Counted from the stretch's first letter, positions 31,401 through 40,662 are shown. The stretch: 64,000 nucleotides of DNA from Methanobacteriota archaeon (GCA_016874675.1 VGTL01000001.1:1-64000), one strand, 5' to 3'. The notes: generated from the letters alone by a model not told the origin. Numbers and translations: made by a program.

Positions 31401-33959
31401 GCGGAACACCACCGCCGGGAAGCCCGCGCCCGACCGGTCGAATGCGTTACCGGCCCCGTTGACGATCAGCGGGTTCTGGCCGGTCCTCTGCCAGCCCGTG
31501 CCACCGTCGGATACAGCCAGGCCCACCCCTGTGACGGTGGCGTTGAAGCCGGTGTACCACATCCGGTCGCGGCCGTCGGCGGACAGGCGGGACACTCCCC
31601 CAGGCAGGACCCCGGCCGAGTCCCAGCTCCCGGCCTGGGGCCCGAGAACGGGGTTGTCCGGGAACGGCGTCCAGGCGATCCCGTCGTCGGAAGTGGCATG
31701 ACCGATGCTCGTCGCGGTGGAGTTTCGCCCGGCGAACCACATTGAGAGGCCATCCTCCGAGAGCCGGGGGGCGAAGACCCCGCCGGCGCACCAGGTCCCC
31801 GGGCCCCCGCCGGCCAGCACCGGGTTGCCCTGGTGCTTGGTCCAGGTGACGCCATCGTCCGACCAGGCATAGCCTATGGCGAACGTGGCCCCGTTGTCGG
31901 CCGAGCCGGCGTACCACATCCGGAAGCCGACGGCGTCCCTGACGACATAGGGCCAGTCGACCTGCGATGATTCCCACCCGGTGCCGGCGATCAGAACGGG
32001 ATTGTCAGGGTGGCGGGTCCAGAGGTTGCCGTCCGGGGAGGTGGCGAGGCCTATCCTCCAGCGCGCGCCGTCGTAGCCGGCGTAGTACATCCAGTACTTC
32101 CCGTCGACGAAGAGCACGCACGGGTGGCTGACGCCGGCGTCGTCGAACGTGGAGGCGACGCCGAGGTTGAGGGCCGGGGAGGGCGACTTGGTCCATCTCT
32201 CCGGCGAGCGGGCAAGGAGAAGACCGTCCGCACCGGCAGCCAGGTTGGAGCCCGAGCCGGCCCGGTACTCCGAAACGAGGCCGGCGGTCCAGAGGTCCCC
32301 GATTCCCCAGCCGGAAAGGCGCGGTGTGGAGGCCGGGTCCGGGGATTCCAGCACGGCCCGGAGCCTCACGGCGGGATGGTCGTCCGGGGAGAGGTTGACG
32401 GCCTCGCCGCTCCGGAGGGGGCCGGCCAGCGTCCCGTTGTCGGGCCCCAGGATGTCGAGCCTGATGTCGTCCCCCGCCCCCTGCTCCAGCCAGACCGTCC
32501 CGTAGGGCAGCCGCTTGGCGTTCTCGATGAGCGGCGAGGTCAGGGTGGCGCTCCCGCCGAAACCCGCCGTCTCCCGGGCTCCGGGCTGCACCGCCGGGAC
32601 AGGGTCCAGGAAGGAGACCTGCGAATAACCGGTGGAGGCCAGGACCAGGTCGAACGAAACATCCATCGAGTCGCCAATCGCCCTGGTGGCCGCCGATAGG
32701 CGTATGCGCGGGTCGCTCAGGGAGATGTCCACTGCGCCCAGGAGGTTTCCGTCGACATACGCCGTGAATGTGCCCGATGAGTAGACCCCCCTGAACAGTC
32801 GCGGCGCCCCCGGGAGATGGGCACTGGTGACGTTGTCCACCGTGGTGCTCCCGGAGACCGTCCTGCCCAGAATGTACTTTGCCGGGTCAAGGAGCGGGAC
32901 GGCGGCGTCGTACTCTATCCCGAAGTTGACGGCGGTCCGGGCGTCCTGGAACACCGACACGAGGGCCAGATACCCCGTCCCGCTCGCGCCCGAGAGGTTG
33001 AGCTCGGCCTGGACCTCGAAGGACCCCGGCAGGGCCTGCGAGTGCTCGAATGACACCCCCTTCCAGAACTCGGAGGTGGAGGTCCCCTGGACCCGGAGGC
33101 GCCCTCCGGCGGAGTAGGTCAGGCCGTCGAGGTTGGAGACCGTCCAGCCCGGCGGCAGGCCGCCCGAGCCGAACGTCTCGGCCACGAGGACCTGCTGACC
33201 GTACGAGGGAGGGGTGGCCTTCGGGTTGTCGAAGTAGACGTGGAAAGTGGCGCTCGACAGGGCCGAAAGCGCCGGCACCACGAAGATGAGGTCGGCGCCG
33301 GTGCACTGCCGGCCGGTGTAGGAGGCGTTCCACACGAACGCCGTGACCTCGGAGCCTGCCTGGTCCGTCACCCGGAGCTCCCGTTTCGGGTCGGAGACGG
33401 AGCCGGCCGGAAAATCGATGTGGGCGCACACGGACTCGTTGGTGCGGTCCAGCCCGCCGGTTTCCTGCACGGTCAGCGGGATGCGGTAGGCCCACACACC
33501 GCCGCCGGCGGCGGAGAGCGCCGGGTTGGAGTGGGCGATGCGGAAGCCGCCGTCCAGCTCGCCGCCCTGGACAGTGCAGTCGGTCCCGAGGTCCGGGCCG
33601 GCCTGGCTGAAGTTCCAGCTCCCGCGGGCAAGCTGCAGTCCGTTGCCGGAGAGCGTCAGGTTCTCGTTTTGGAGGGAAAAGAGGTCCAGGGCGGTGTAGC
33701 TCGAGGTGTGGGTGACGCGGCGGTCGGCCGGCGCTATGTCCATGTAGGCTTCCTGGACGGTGGCGTTCCAGGGCAGCGCGAGCGACAGCGAGCGGTTGAA
33801 GGAAGGCCTGGGCTCGAGGTGGACCTCGGCTCTGGCGCGGCCGTCCGAGAACGTGGTGAGGGTGCCGTCGGCGCGGCCCTCCGAGGCGGCCAGCGGCACG
33901 GTCGGCAGCGATATCATCAGCGCGCACGCGAACACAATCAGGGGAAGGGACCGTGGCAT
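28401..33959 (-). CDS. Giant type I membrane surface protein: DUF2341, lectin-like, beta-propeller, cadherin-like repeats, long cytosolic tail
   Basis: An 1852-aa protein. Signal peptide at 1-25 (LPLIVFACALMISLPTVPLAAS). Residues ~150-260 resemble DUF2341, and ~270-450 a LamG/concanavalin-like fold. Residues ~590-890 form propeller blades with repeated WYAG/WFAG, IGYAxSDDGVTW and HPDNPVL signatures like GH43/32-type propellers. Residues ~1160-1520 hold four Ig/cadherin-like repeats (NPPxL, DPDGDxVxF, GxLxWxP). The membrane helix is YGFVIIVLLVLVVGGAAVAS, followed by SRRRRP. The ~320-residue Pro/Ala-rich cytosolic tail ends SLSLDDILNELEK. Many N-x-S/T sequons occur outside. It probably binds carbohydrate or partners at the surface; no catalytic residues can be assigned. 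Confidence 0.8.
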   Translation of the reverse strand: MPRSLPLIVFACALMISLPTVPLAASEGRADGTLTTFSDGRARAEVHLEPRPSFNRSLSLALPWNATVQEAYMDIAPADRRVTHTSSYTALDLFSLQNENLTLSGNGLQLARGSWNFSQAGPDLGTDCTVQGGELDGGFRIAHSNPALSAAGGGVWAYRIPLTVQETGGLDRTNESVCAHIDFPAGSVSDPKRELRVTDQAGSEVTAFVWNASYTGRQCTGADLIFVVPALSALSSATFHVYFDNPKATPPSYGQQVLVAETFGSGGLPPGWTVSNLDGLTYSAGGRLRVQGTSTSEFWKGVSFEHSQALPGSFEVQAELNLSGASGTGYLALVSVFQDARTAVNFGIEYDAAVPLLDPAKYILGRTVSGSTTVDNVTSAHLPGAPRLFRGVYSSGTFTAYVDGNLLGAVDISLSDPRIRLSAATRAIGDSMDVSFDLVLASTGYSQVSFLDPVPAVQPGARETAGFGGSATLTSPLIENAKRLPYGTVWLEQGAGDDIRLDILGPDNGTLAGPLRSGEAVNLSPDDHPAVRLRAVLESPDPASTPRLSGWGIGDLWTAGLVSEYRAGSGSNLAAGADGLLLARSPERWTKSPSPALNLGVASTFDDAGVSHPCVLFVDGKYWMYYAGYDGARWRIGLATSPDGNLWTRHPDNPVLIAGTGWESSQVDWPYVVRDAVGFRMWYAGSADNGATFAIGYAWSDDGVTWTKHQGNPVLAGGGPGTWCAGGVFAPRLSEDGLSMWFAGRNSTATSIGHATSDDGIAWTPFPDNPVLGPQAGSWDSAGVLPGGVSRLSADGRDRMWYTGFNATVTGVGLAVSDGGTGWQRTGQNPLIVNGAGNAFDRSGAGFPAVVFRGLDSVPPEDPAAGNYSMYYSALNGTVWRIGSARAGHFPDGTIAPAGDVDLGVSPANLRMSASARAPPNTSVTVRVRTSPAPGTVPYSHWTNLTGTPASVPPGRYLQWTATLATGQNDSTPVLTGINAEFDYFRGRGQVDLPAVSLQTGEELASVLASPSSSGKTVTVLYSVDRGASWSPLVPDVPTNASGSSLLLRALLVGDHTTTPALGGLARSYTFRTFPLDCSLDVGADGRTDWAHLGIFTTGVRTGNLEAAMNAYLDAHRNDAGDSRLVPLSFSSATSCAVGVSSLQVGWTPVTYPNNPPRIDSQPPLRAIINELYIYIVDGRDPDRRDRLSYILDEAPGGMTLSGTTGELTWQPTADHIGYHNVSIVVSDGTASASQGYVLTVSTSPVNNPPHLSGSPAARATVGYEYSCSFCATDPDGDRVRFSLSSVSPAGAAIDEGTGRLVWIPAQNQAGFVTFRVLASDGVDTVWNGFSVNVSSEGANGLPAVTSVPPGTARAQLPYRHDLTATDPDGDAVTFGLVTGPPNATLSPGGRFEWVPAATETGTHGVVVRVSDNKGFSLFNFTIRVTGPNHPPIFLGKPDLLRVRAGSAWTFHARASDSDGDPLTYTLESKPGGMSIDPETGVLTWTPASSLSGRYLVSVVVSDGYARTHLNFTLFVEGTGAQQDFFGQYGFVIIVLLVLVVGGAAVASTMSRRRRPAGEAGGPPAVEPGPGEVDSAPATGGTAASGPGWVPPPGAAAEPTAARSDLPPPEPAASAEAEPMKPTGAGYREVQVAVVAPMDQPGATAPPGPATAAGAPSPAPAEGAGAPASGAPAPATLAQAAPQAGDFAVAVRLPPPAPTLSRPARPAAPPAGKPGEPELYKPIPGPYGEPAPAPDEPSPPAPTAMPAGAGAPAEGPAQAPPASGVSEDMDFISSFLKRRESGAGEGKGIDSTTEWGMLKDFKKELETTHTRPKAPSAPAPAPPPAPAEEQRPEPKKPEGSLSLDDILNELEK

Positions 33960-33997
33960 CTTCCTGCACCTGCTTTCAGATAGTTATTGACGTGTTG

Positions 33998-34006
33998 TAT
34001 ATAAAA
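33998..34006 (-). promoter_or_regulatory. TATA box for the giant surface protein
   Basis: Minus strand TTTATATAC, 40-48 bp before ATG 33959, which is preceded by GCAGGAAG. Confidence 0.6.
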
Positions 34007-34039
34007 CGTGTCTGTCGGAACTCGACAGTACAATAATGG

Positions 34040-34170
34040 AAGGGGAGCGGGCAGCGGGCAGCGGGGGCAACTGGGAGCAGGGAGCGGGGAGCGGGGGGCG
34101 ACTGGATCCGTTTCGTCACCAGTGCCCGCTGCCCGTTGCCCGCTGCCCCCCGCTGCCCGCTGCCCCTGGC
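34040..34170. repeat. Inverted tandem-word array (GGGCAGC / GCTGCCC)
   Basis: The left arm (~34040-34101) iterates GGGAGCGGGCAGCGGGCAGC-type words; the right arm (~34120-34170) iterates GCCCGCTGCCC. It lies downstream of the DUF131 gene and upstream of the giant surface-protein gene, both on the minus strand. It uses a different word from the GGCGCAAGG arrays but has the same architecture. Confidence 0.78.
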
Positions 34171-34677
34171 CTATAGCAATGCGAGCGCCAACAACGCCAC
34201 CAGCAGCGCCGCCATCAGTGAGAGCGCCATGTAGAACATCGTCCGGGAGATGCCCGGGTCGGAGCCGAAGACGATGGGGACTGGGCCTATCAGGACGACC
34301 CCGCCGGCGCGGGCGCGAGGGGCTGGGGCCCTCGCGCTGTGGGCAATGGCGCTGGCGGAGCCCTCCGGCGGGCCGCCGGGGCTCTCAGGAGCGGCGTCGG
34401 TGCCGTCCGGAGCGCCGCCGGACCCCGGGGCGGGCCCGGTTCCGTCCGGTCCCGCAAGCTCCCAGGGGCCCCGCAGAAGCCCCAGGAAGAGCAGGACCAT
34501 CCCCCCGAAGAAGCACAGCACGCCCAGCGATGAGAAAAGCCCCGTCCCCCAGAAGAACGGGACGCATATCGCGATGCCGGCGCTACCCTCGCCGCGCAGG
34601 ACGCTCAGGGCGACCAGGGCGAGGCCCAGGGCGAACAGGCCGGCGGCGGCGGCCGTGAAACGGTTGAGCACGGTCAT
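34171..34677 (-). CDS. DUF131-family membrane protein
   Basis: A 168-aa integral membrane protein. Helices: FTAAAAGLFALGLALVALSVL, then GLFSSLGVLCFFGGMVLLFLGLL, and near the C-terminus MFYMALSLMAALLVALLALALL. Between them is a Pro/Gly/Ala/Ser-rich loop of ~55 residues and the conserved GGVVLIGPVPIVFGSDPG motif, which is the hallmark of archaeal DUF131. The family is widespread in archaea and its function is unknown. Start ATG 34677 was chosen because GGAGGTG precedes it. The extended Pro-rich loop is longer than I would expect for the family. Confidence 0.85.
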   Translation of the reverse strand: MTVLNRFTAAAAGLFALGLALVALSVLRGEGSAGIAICVPFFWGTGLFSSLGVLCFFGGMVLLFLGLLRGPWELAGPDGTGPAPGSGGAPDGTDAAPESPGGPPEGSASAIAHSARAPAPRARAGGVVLIGPVPIVFGSDPGISRTMFYMALSLMAALLVALLALALL

Positions 34678-34796
34678 TATCAAGCACCTCCGGGCTCAAA
34701 ACCCTTTTGCCCGCCCCCCGGGCGCCCCTCGCCTGCCCGGGCGCTCCCCGGCAGTTCCAAATAGCCCGGAGGGCATCATCGGACCGGAGGACCGCC

Positions 34797-35387
34797 ATGC
34801 CCACGCCCCCGGCGCCCGAACCCAGGCTCCGCCGATTGTACATCGAGAACTGCGAGAGGTACTCGGAGTGGCTCATGCTCGAATACCGGCACTGCATCCA
34901 GAGCTGGCCGGGCGCGGTGTTCACGAACGTGGGGGACCGGCGTCTCTTCGAGGCCCTCTCGCCGCTGGCCGAGACCCGCCGGTCCAGCCTGTCGCGGCTG
35001 GCCTCGTTCGCGCCGCGCAGCACCATCGTCCTGGACCCGGCCGCCAGCGCGCCTCTCACCACGGGAGACCTGGACCGGGCGGGCGCGCTCGTAGTCGGCG
35101 GCATCCTGGGCAGCGAGGGATTCACCGGCAAGACCGGCCGGCTGCTCACCGGCCGGCTGGGGTGCCGGGCCAGGAATCTGGGCCCGACCCAGCTTTCCAT
35201 CGACAGCGCCGTGGTGGTGTGCCGGCTCGTGGCGCTGGGATTGGGGCTGGGCAGGATACGGCTCTCCACCGAGCTCGAGATAGAGCACGGAGACGGCCAC
35301 AGCACGGTGCTGCCCTACGGGTATCCGGTCCTGGACGGCAAGGTCATATTCACGCCGGGGCTCCGGGAGTACCTGAGGAAGCGCTGA
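34797..35387 (+). CDS. SFM1-like SPOUT methyltransferase (DUF431)
   Basis: A 196-aa SPOUT-class methyltransferase. The start RLYIENCERYSEWLMLEYRH is the signature shared with yeast Sfm1, an arginine methyltransferase that modifies ribosomal protein uS3. The SAM-binding knot is seen in ALVVGGILGSEGFTGKTGRL and ARNLGPTQLSIDSAVVVCRL. Archaeal members have no proven substrate; uS3 or RNA are the candidates. ATG 34797 follows GGAGGACCGCC. The transporter gene begins 9 bp after the stop, so the two are co-transcribed although unrelated in function. Confidence 0.8.
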   Translation: MPTPPAPEPRLRRLYIENCERYSEWLMLEYRHCIQSWPGAVFTNVGDRRLFEALSPLAETRRSSLSRLASFAPRSTIVLDPAASAPLTTGDLDRAGALVVGGILGSEGFTGKTGRLLTGRLGCRARNLGPTQLSIDSAVVVCRLVALGLGLGRIRLSTELEIEHGDGHSTVLPYGYPVLDGKVIFTPGLREYLRKR

Positions 35388-35396
35388 GGCGGCAGG

Positions 35397-36308
35397 ATGC
35401 GGGACCGGGGGCGGGTGCAGCGGGTGGAGAACGGGGACCGCGGGAGGCTGGCGATCGCCGTGGCCGTCGTCGCGGTCGGCACCTCGGCCATCCTCATAAT
35501 GTACGCCTCCTCCGGCCCCCTGACGATCTCGTTCTACCGCCTGCTGTTCACCACCCTGATGCTGGTCCCGTGGGTTCTCCTGTTCGAGCGGGAGGCCCTC
35601 GCCAGGCTGCAGCGGGCCGACCTGCTGCGCCTGGCGGCGGTGGGGCTCGTGCTCGCGTTGCATTTCTCGCTCTGGATAGCCTCGGTGAAGCTCACCTCGG
35701 TCGCCAACAGCGTGGTGCTCGTCACGACCCACCCGCTCTTCGTGGCCGCGATCTCGGCTACGTTCCTGGGGGAGCGCTCGCCCCGGTACGCCCTGCTGGG
35801 CGGCGTGGTGGCCGGGACGGGCGTGCTGGTCATGTTCGCCGGGGACCTCTCCACGGGCGGGCTCCTCGGGGGCGTCCTGGGCGACCTGCTGGCCTTCGGG
35901 GGCGCCATCGCCGCCGGGATCTACATCGTCGCCGGACGCTCCGAGCGGAGGAAGCTGCCGACGGGCACATACTGCGTCGTGGTGTACGCCTTCACCGCGC
36001 TCTTCCTGCTCCCGGGGGCGTTTTGGGAGTCGCACCTGGTCCCGGCGGCCGCGCTCGACTGGCCGCTCTTCCTGGCGATGGCGGCGGTGCCCGGGATACT
36101 GGGGCACACGCTCTACAACTACGCGCTGGGGCACGTCTCCGCATTCGTGGTCTCCGCATCGCTGCTAGGCGAGCCGGTGCTCTCGTCGCTCCTGGCGGCC
36201 GTTCTCTTCGTACAGCTGCCGCCGGCATTGAGCATCGTGGGGATCCCGCTCGTCCTCGGCGGGATAGTGCTTGCGGCCTGGGCGTCGGGGAACCGGGCTG
36301 CGGGCTGA
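35397..36308 (+). CDS. EamA/DMT-superfamily transporter
   Basis: A 303-aa ten-helix transporter made of two EamA repeats. Repeat 1 begins LAIAVAVVAVGTSAILIMYA with the family SFYRLLFTTLMLVPWVL; repeat 2 includes GDLLAFGGAIAAGIYIVAGR, TYCVVVYAFTALFLLP, and ends EPVLSSLLAAVLFVQLPPAL, followed by LVLGGIVLAAWA. The YNYALGHVSAFVVSASLLGEP segment is typical. The family moves amino acids, nucleotide sugars, nucleobases or other metabolites; substrate cannot be told. It is co-transcribed with the methyltransferase gene and converges with the papain-like surface-protein gene 50 bp away. Confidence 0.85.
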   Translation: MRDRGRVQRVENGDRGRLAIAVAVVAVGTSAILIMYASSGPLTISFYRLLFTTLMLVPWVLLFEREALARLQRADLLRLAAVGLVLALHFSLWIASVKLTSVANSVVLVTTHPLFVAAISATFLGERSPRYALLGGVVAGTGVLVMFAGDLSTGGLLGGVLGDLLAFGGAIAAGIYIVAGRSERRKLPTGTYCVVVYAFTALFLLPGAFWESHLVPAAALDWPLFLAMAAVPGILGHTLYNYALGHVSAFVVSASLLGEPVLSSLLAAVLFVQLPPALSIVGIPLVLGGIVLAAWASGNRAAG

Positions 36309-36358
36309 GCGGCGCCACTGGCCCCGGAGCGCCCGGCGGCGGCAGGGCCGGCGCGCCC

Positions 36359-39300
36359 TCAGGCCTGGGGCGGCGGCTGGGTGGGCGGCGGCGCCTGGGA
36401 GCCGGGAGGCGGCGGCACGGGGGCGGGCAAGGGAGGTGGGGGCGGCGCCTGGGAACCGGGCGGCGGAGGAGGCCCGCCCGCCTGGCCGGGCAAGGGCGGG
36501 GCGGGTGGCGGAGGGGCCGGCCGCGGCACCCTGGGCATGTCGGGACGGGGCGGCGGGTTCTCGTACACCGGCGGGGGCACCTTCGCCGATACGGCCGAGG
36601 GGGCGGCCGGGGGCTTGCGCCGCATCGCCAGGGCCGCTCCGGCCACGACCAGTATCATCACCACCACGATGGCCGCGACGAGCCATATAGGGATGCCGCC
36701 CTCCGCCGGCGTCCCCTTCCTGGGAACGGTCGCCGCCAGGGCCTCCGTGGCGTTGCTCCCTCCCACCGAGTTGCGCGCCAAGACGGCGTAGTAGTACTTC
36801 GTGCCGGCCTTGACGGCGGTGTCGACGTACGAGGTGACGTTCCCAAGCGTCGCGAGGGGCGACAGGTTGGCCGCGCTGTCGCCGCGCATCACCACATAGG
36901 CCGTCACCGGGCTCCCGCCGTCGTCCAGCGGCGGGCTCCAGGTCACCCTGACCCTGTCATGCGAGGCCGCCACGTTGATGTTTATCGGGGAGCGGGGCTC
37001 CCTCGCCACCGTCTCTCCCTCGATCAACACGGTGGAGTTCCAGAGGTTGAGCCAGTCGGTGGGCCGGATCACCATCTTCTGGTACGGGCCGATGGTTATC
37101 CCCTTGCGGGTGACGTTGGGCAGCCCCGTGGGCCGGAGGCTCGAGTTCCACACCTCCTCCGATACGACGTTGCCCTGGAACTCCACGTCGAACTGGAAGC
37201 CGTGCGGGCCGTTGTTGAAGAACACGAGCGAGTTGAGATCGGCGGAGGCGTTGACCACCGCCTCCGAATCGCCGTACAGGTCGGCGTTCTGTATCTTGTA
37301 AACGCGCGTGCGCGGCCGGTCCGGCTCGGTGCCCATCTTCTTGGCCATCGAGAGGTTGTAGACCTTGGTGGCGTCCGAGGTCTTGTACGACATTTGGCCC
37401 TGCAGGGGGTTGCCGCCGTCGTAGGTGATGCTGACCGTGTCACGTGTCCCGTCCCTCACGCCGGCGTTCTCGAGGAAGAAGGTGGCGTTGCCGTCGGAGA
37501 ACTGGGTCCAGTTGTAGGAGCCTTCGGCGATGCCCCTCATCCGGGTGGTGTAGTTGCCCTGCGGAAGGAAATAGCCCATGCCCTGGTAGTCTGGTCCCTC
37601 CGACACCGGGATCATCGTGGCGTCGGGTATCTCGGCGGTCCAGGTGCCGTTGTCCTCGATGGCCAGCCGGCGGCCGGCCCCGTCCTCGACGGCCGTGGTC
37701 GCCGAGCCCGTTATCCAGTCGAATATGCCCTCTATAGAGAGGGGCAGGCTGCGGTCGCCGTTGACCTTGTCGAACGGGATGAAGACCATGCCCTGGGTGC
37801 CGCCCCACCTCGTGCCGCCCTCGTGGACGAACTCCCAGTCCCAGTAGCCGCTCCCCTTCGTGATGAGGATGTAGGGCGGGTGGTTGTCCTCGCCCCCGTG
37901 GTTGAGCAGGGCGTACGTGGCGCAGGCCGGGGTCGAGAAGTAGGGACGGTTGCAGTCGTAGACGTAGACCCTTGTATGGGTGGTGTCGATGTCCTCGATG
38001 AGGTAGGGGACCATGGCGTGGCCCTCGGCGCCGTCCATTATCGAGACGATTCCATACTCCCCGCGCGCTATTGAATCCCGCATGGAGTCCAGGCAGTTCC
38101 TCATGCCGTCCGTGCCCCAGTTGCCGATGTGGTGCGTTATGAAGTAGCCCAGCTGGAGCGACGACATCTGCGAGCCGTGCATGAAGTCTATGCGCCTCTC
38201 CGTCCCCCCGGTCAGGGTGAGGTTGGCGGTATGATAGACCCCGGATTGGAGTTCCTGGGGCGCCACGACCCCGTTCTCGAGCTGCAGGCAGGTGGCGCTG
38301 TAGCCGTAGCAGCGGCCGTTGCGCGCCAGCCACCAGTAGCCTGCCCCGTAGATTATCGCGGCGAACGGGTCCGGCGCGAAGGGCTGGTCGATCTCGTAGC
38401 CCAGGCACTCCCAGCCGTCCCAGGGGGTCCAGTAGGGGATGCCGATGCATATCCAGATGCTGATGGTCACCGCGTCCTCCCCGAAGCAGTCCTTGTAGCA
38501 ACCGTCGTTCCAGAAGTCCCACGGGTAGGACAGCGAGCTCTTGCCCCGGTTGTCGAATGAAAAGCCCCACCGGTAGCAGAACTCCGGCACCGGGTAGACG
38601 GCTATCTCGTCGGCGGTCGAGCACTGGCCGGCGGTGGTCCGGACGGTGATGCGGCCGCTCTTGTGCGGGGGGATGTCGGGCAGCGTGAAGTTGAACCATT
38701 GGTCCGGGTCCGGGTTGTCCGGCGTGGGCGCGGTGAGCACCGTGCCGTGGCGGACGTCCCCTATGAGGATCTCCGCCCCCCGGAGGTTGGTGCCCCGTAT
38801 GCTCAGGTTCATGCCGGGCATTATCCTCGGCGGCCAGAACGAGGTGATGACGGGCGGGCCCGGATTGACCTTCACGGTGACAATGGAGATGTTCTGCAGC
38901 ATGTCATCCGTGGGCTCCATCCCGTCCCACACCGAAAGCTCGAACATGAAGTACACGACGTAGTCCCGGATGTCGGGGACGAAGGTCGCACGCGCGGTGG
39001 TGTCGCCGGACAGGCTGACCAGGAAGCCGGGCGGCCCGGTCTGCCTCCATTTGTAGGTTATTCTGTCCCCGTCCGGGTCGGAGCTCCGGCTGCCGTCCAG
39101 GGTGACCCTTGCGCCCTCCATCACCTCCTGGTCCGGCCCGGCGTCGGCCACCGGGCCGCGGTTGAAGGGGATGGTGGTGTAGATGCAGAACGGGTTGACG
39201 CTCTGCGAGTACTTCTTGGAGGTGTCGGTCTTGACGAGCTCGATGCGTATCCGGGCCTCCTCGGTGTCGATGAGCGGGGCCGTCCAGGCCTTCGTCGTGG

Positions 39301-40513
39301 CGGTGTTGGTGGCGTTGAGGATGTTGGCCCAGGTGGAGCCGTTGTCGATGGAGAGGTGGATTTTAAAGGTCGAGATCTCCGAGACGGAGCCGGTGATGCT
39401 CCACCGGATGGTGTGGCTCTCCCCCCCTCCGATGATCTGCCCCCGGGGCTCGTCGGGATTGGGGTCCTCGAGGGTCACGGTCTCTATGCTCGGGTCGGGG
39501 ATGATGGTGCAGAAGCCGTCCGAGATGTCCTCCGCCAGGATGGACCATTCTATGTACGTGACGGAAACGTTGACCAGCACCCTCGTGGAATCGATTCCGG
39601 GCGGGACGTTCCATACGTAGCTGAAGCTGTTGGGGGCGCCGGCCGTTATCATCTGCCAGCTGGACCCGCCGTTGGCGGAATAGGCTATCTCCACGCCGGT
39701 GAGGACGCCCTCGGGGTCGGGGGCGACCCACTCGATGGTGTAGGGCCTGCCCGCGACCAGCGTCTCCCCGCCGTTGGGTTTCGTCAGCCGCACGATGGGG
39801 GACTTGATGTGGATCTCGATGCTGTCGTTGTAGGCGAGCACCGTCCCGGTCTGCGAAAGCGCCCGGACGCGCAACTGGAGGTGGGCCTCCTCGTAGTACG
39901 GTGGGTTCCACCAGAGCCCGCCGAGCCTGGGCGAGATGCCGTCGTACCTGCCCCCCAGGTCCTGCCAGGTCGTCCAGGTGGTGTTCTGCTTCGCCCGGAG
40001 CTGGAGGTCGACCGACCGGACGGACTGTGTGCCGTCGTAGAGGAACCAGTTCAGCGGATAAAAGCGCGCAGAGCTAACGGAGTCCGGCACCTTGGTGAAG
40101 TGGAGCACCACGGCGGGCCGGACGGTGAAGTTGCGGTCGCTCTCGTCGGACGCCTGGAGCAGCGAGAACATGCCCGCGCTCCACCACTCGAGCCTGATGC
40201 GCACGGTGGTCGAGTTGAGCGGGAGCGGAACGGTCCAGGTGCGGTCGCCCTTGGCGCCGTTGTCGAACGAGCCGATGTAATTGGGGTAGGTCTCGCCCCC
40301 GTTCGTGGAGTAGTAGGCCTTGACGCGCCCGGTGTTCTCCGTGGTGGTCCATTCCAGCGTGACCCGCCTCCCGCCGGAGAATGTCTCCCCGCCGTTGGGG
40401 GCGTCCACGGTTATGGTCTCGCCCTTGGCATCGACCGGGAGGACCGGAAGGGTCAGGAGCAGTCCCAGTGCCAGCGCCGCCAGCCGCGCGAAAGAAGCTT
40501 TGCGCAATCCCAT
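36359..40513 (-). CDS. Large type I membrane protein with PKD/Ig-like repeats, papain-like peptidase domain and FnIII domain
   Basis: A 1384-aa exported protein. Signal peptide 1-30 (LAALALGLLLTLPVLPVDA). Three to four Ig-like repeats with VxxPNGGETxxxG starts (~32-450) are followed by a PKD domain (ADAGPDQEVMEGARVTLDGS, with SSDPDGDRITYKW) and an IPT-like segment. A C1/C39-like peptidase domain follows: nucleophile Cys in NGRCYGYSATCLQ, His in EGHAMVPYLIED, and Asn/Asp in VYVYDCNRPY. An FnIII domain (VRVTWSPPLDDGGSPVTAYV), a membrane helix (IPIWLVAAIVVVMILVVAGA) and a ~95-residue poly-Pro tail end the protein. ATG 40513 was chosen because a signal peptide follows directly. Likely a surface protease; substrate unknown. 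Confidence 0.82.
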   Translation of the reverse strand: MGLRKASFARLAALALGLLLTLPVLPVDAKGETITVDAPNGGETFSGGRRVTLEWTTTENTGRVKAYYSTNGGETYPNYIGSFDNGAKGDRTWTVPLPLNSTTVRIRLEWWSAGMFSLLQASDESDRNFTVRPAVVLHFTKVPDSVSSARFYPLNWFLYDGTQSVRSVDLQLRAKQNTTWTTWQDLGGRYDGISPRLGGLWWNPPYYEEAHLQLRVRALSQTGTVLAYNDSIEIHIKSPIVRLTKPNGGETLVAGRPYTIEWVAPDPEGVLTGVEIAYSANGGSSWQMITAGAPNSFSYVWNVPPGIDSTRVLVNVSVTYIEWSILAEDISDGFCTIIPDPSIETVTLEDPNPDEPRGQIIGGGESHTIRWSITGSVSEISTFKIHLSIDNGSTWANILNATNTATTKAWTAPLIDTEEARIRIELVKTDTSKKYSQSVNPFCIYTTIPFNRGPVADAGPDQEVMEGARVTLDGSRSSDPDGDRITYKWRQTGPPGFLVSLSGDTTARATFVPDIRDYVVYFMFELSVWDGMEPTDDMLQNISIVTVKVNPGPPVITSFWPPRIMPGMNLSIRGTNLRGAEILIGDVRHGTVLTAPTPDNPDPDQWFNFTLPDIPPHKSGRITVRTTAGQCSTADEIAVYPVPEFCYRWGFSFDNRGKSSLSYPWDFWNDGCYKDCFGEDAVTISIWICIGIPYWTPWDGWECLGYEIDQPFAPDPFAAIIYGAGYWWLARNGRCYGYSATCLQLENGVVAPQELQSGVYHTANLTLTGGTERRIDFMHGSQMSSLQLGYFITHHIGNWGTDGMRNCLDSMRDSIARGEYGIVSIMDGAEGHAMVPYLIEDIDTTHTRVYVYDCNRPYFSTPACATYALLNHGGEDNHPPYILITKGSGYWDWEFVHEGGTRWGGTQGMVFIPFDKVNGDRSLPLSIEGIFDWITGSATTAVEDGAGRRLAIEDNGTWTAEIPDATMIPVSEGPDYQGMGYFLPQGNYTTRMRGIAEGSYNWTQFSDGNATFFLENAGVRDGTRDTVSITYDGGNPLQGQMSYKTSDATKVYNLSMAKKMGTEPDRPRTRVYKIQNADLYGDSEAVVNASADLNSLVFFNNGPHGFQFDVEFQGNVVSEEVWNSSLRPTGLPNVTRKGITIGPYQKMVIRPTDWLNLWNSTVLIEGETVAREPRSPININVAASHDRVRVTWSPPLDDGGSPVTAYVVMRGDSAANLSPLATLGNVTSYVDTAVKAGTKYYYAVLARNSVGGSNATEALAATVPRKGTPAEGGIPIWLVAAIVVVMILVVAGAALAMRRKPPAAPSAVSAKVPPPVYENPPPRPDMPRVPRPAPPPPAPPLPGQAGGPPPPPGSQAPPPPPLPAPVPPPPGSQAPPPTQPPPQA

Positions 40514-40598
40514 CCATCTCACCCCGCCGCGCGCCGTATCCACCCGGGGACGGTTACCCGGTGGCCGACGATGCGGCACCCGGTAGATACCCGACCGG

Positions 40599-40637
40599 CA
40601 TATTAAGGTTTTACGGGGCCGGCTTGACAATATTTAA
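40599..40637. promoter_or_regulatory. Divergent promoter region for papain-like protein and the small type I protein
   Basis: Minus-strand CCTTAATATG at 40599-40608 would serve the gene starting at 40513, with a ~60-nt leader. Plus-strand AATATTTAA at 40629-40637 lies ~30 bp before ATG 40663, giving a leaderless or nearly leaderless message. Confidence 0.5.
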
Positions 40638-40662
40638 GTGTGCGGACGGAATTTCCTCTCGC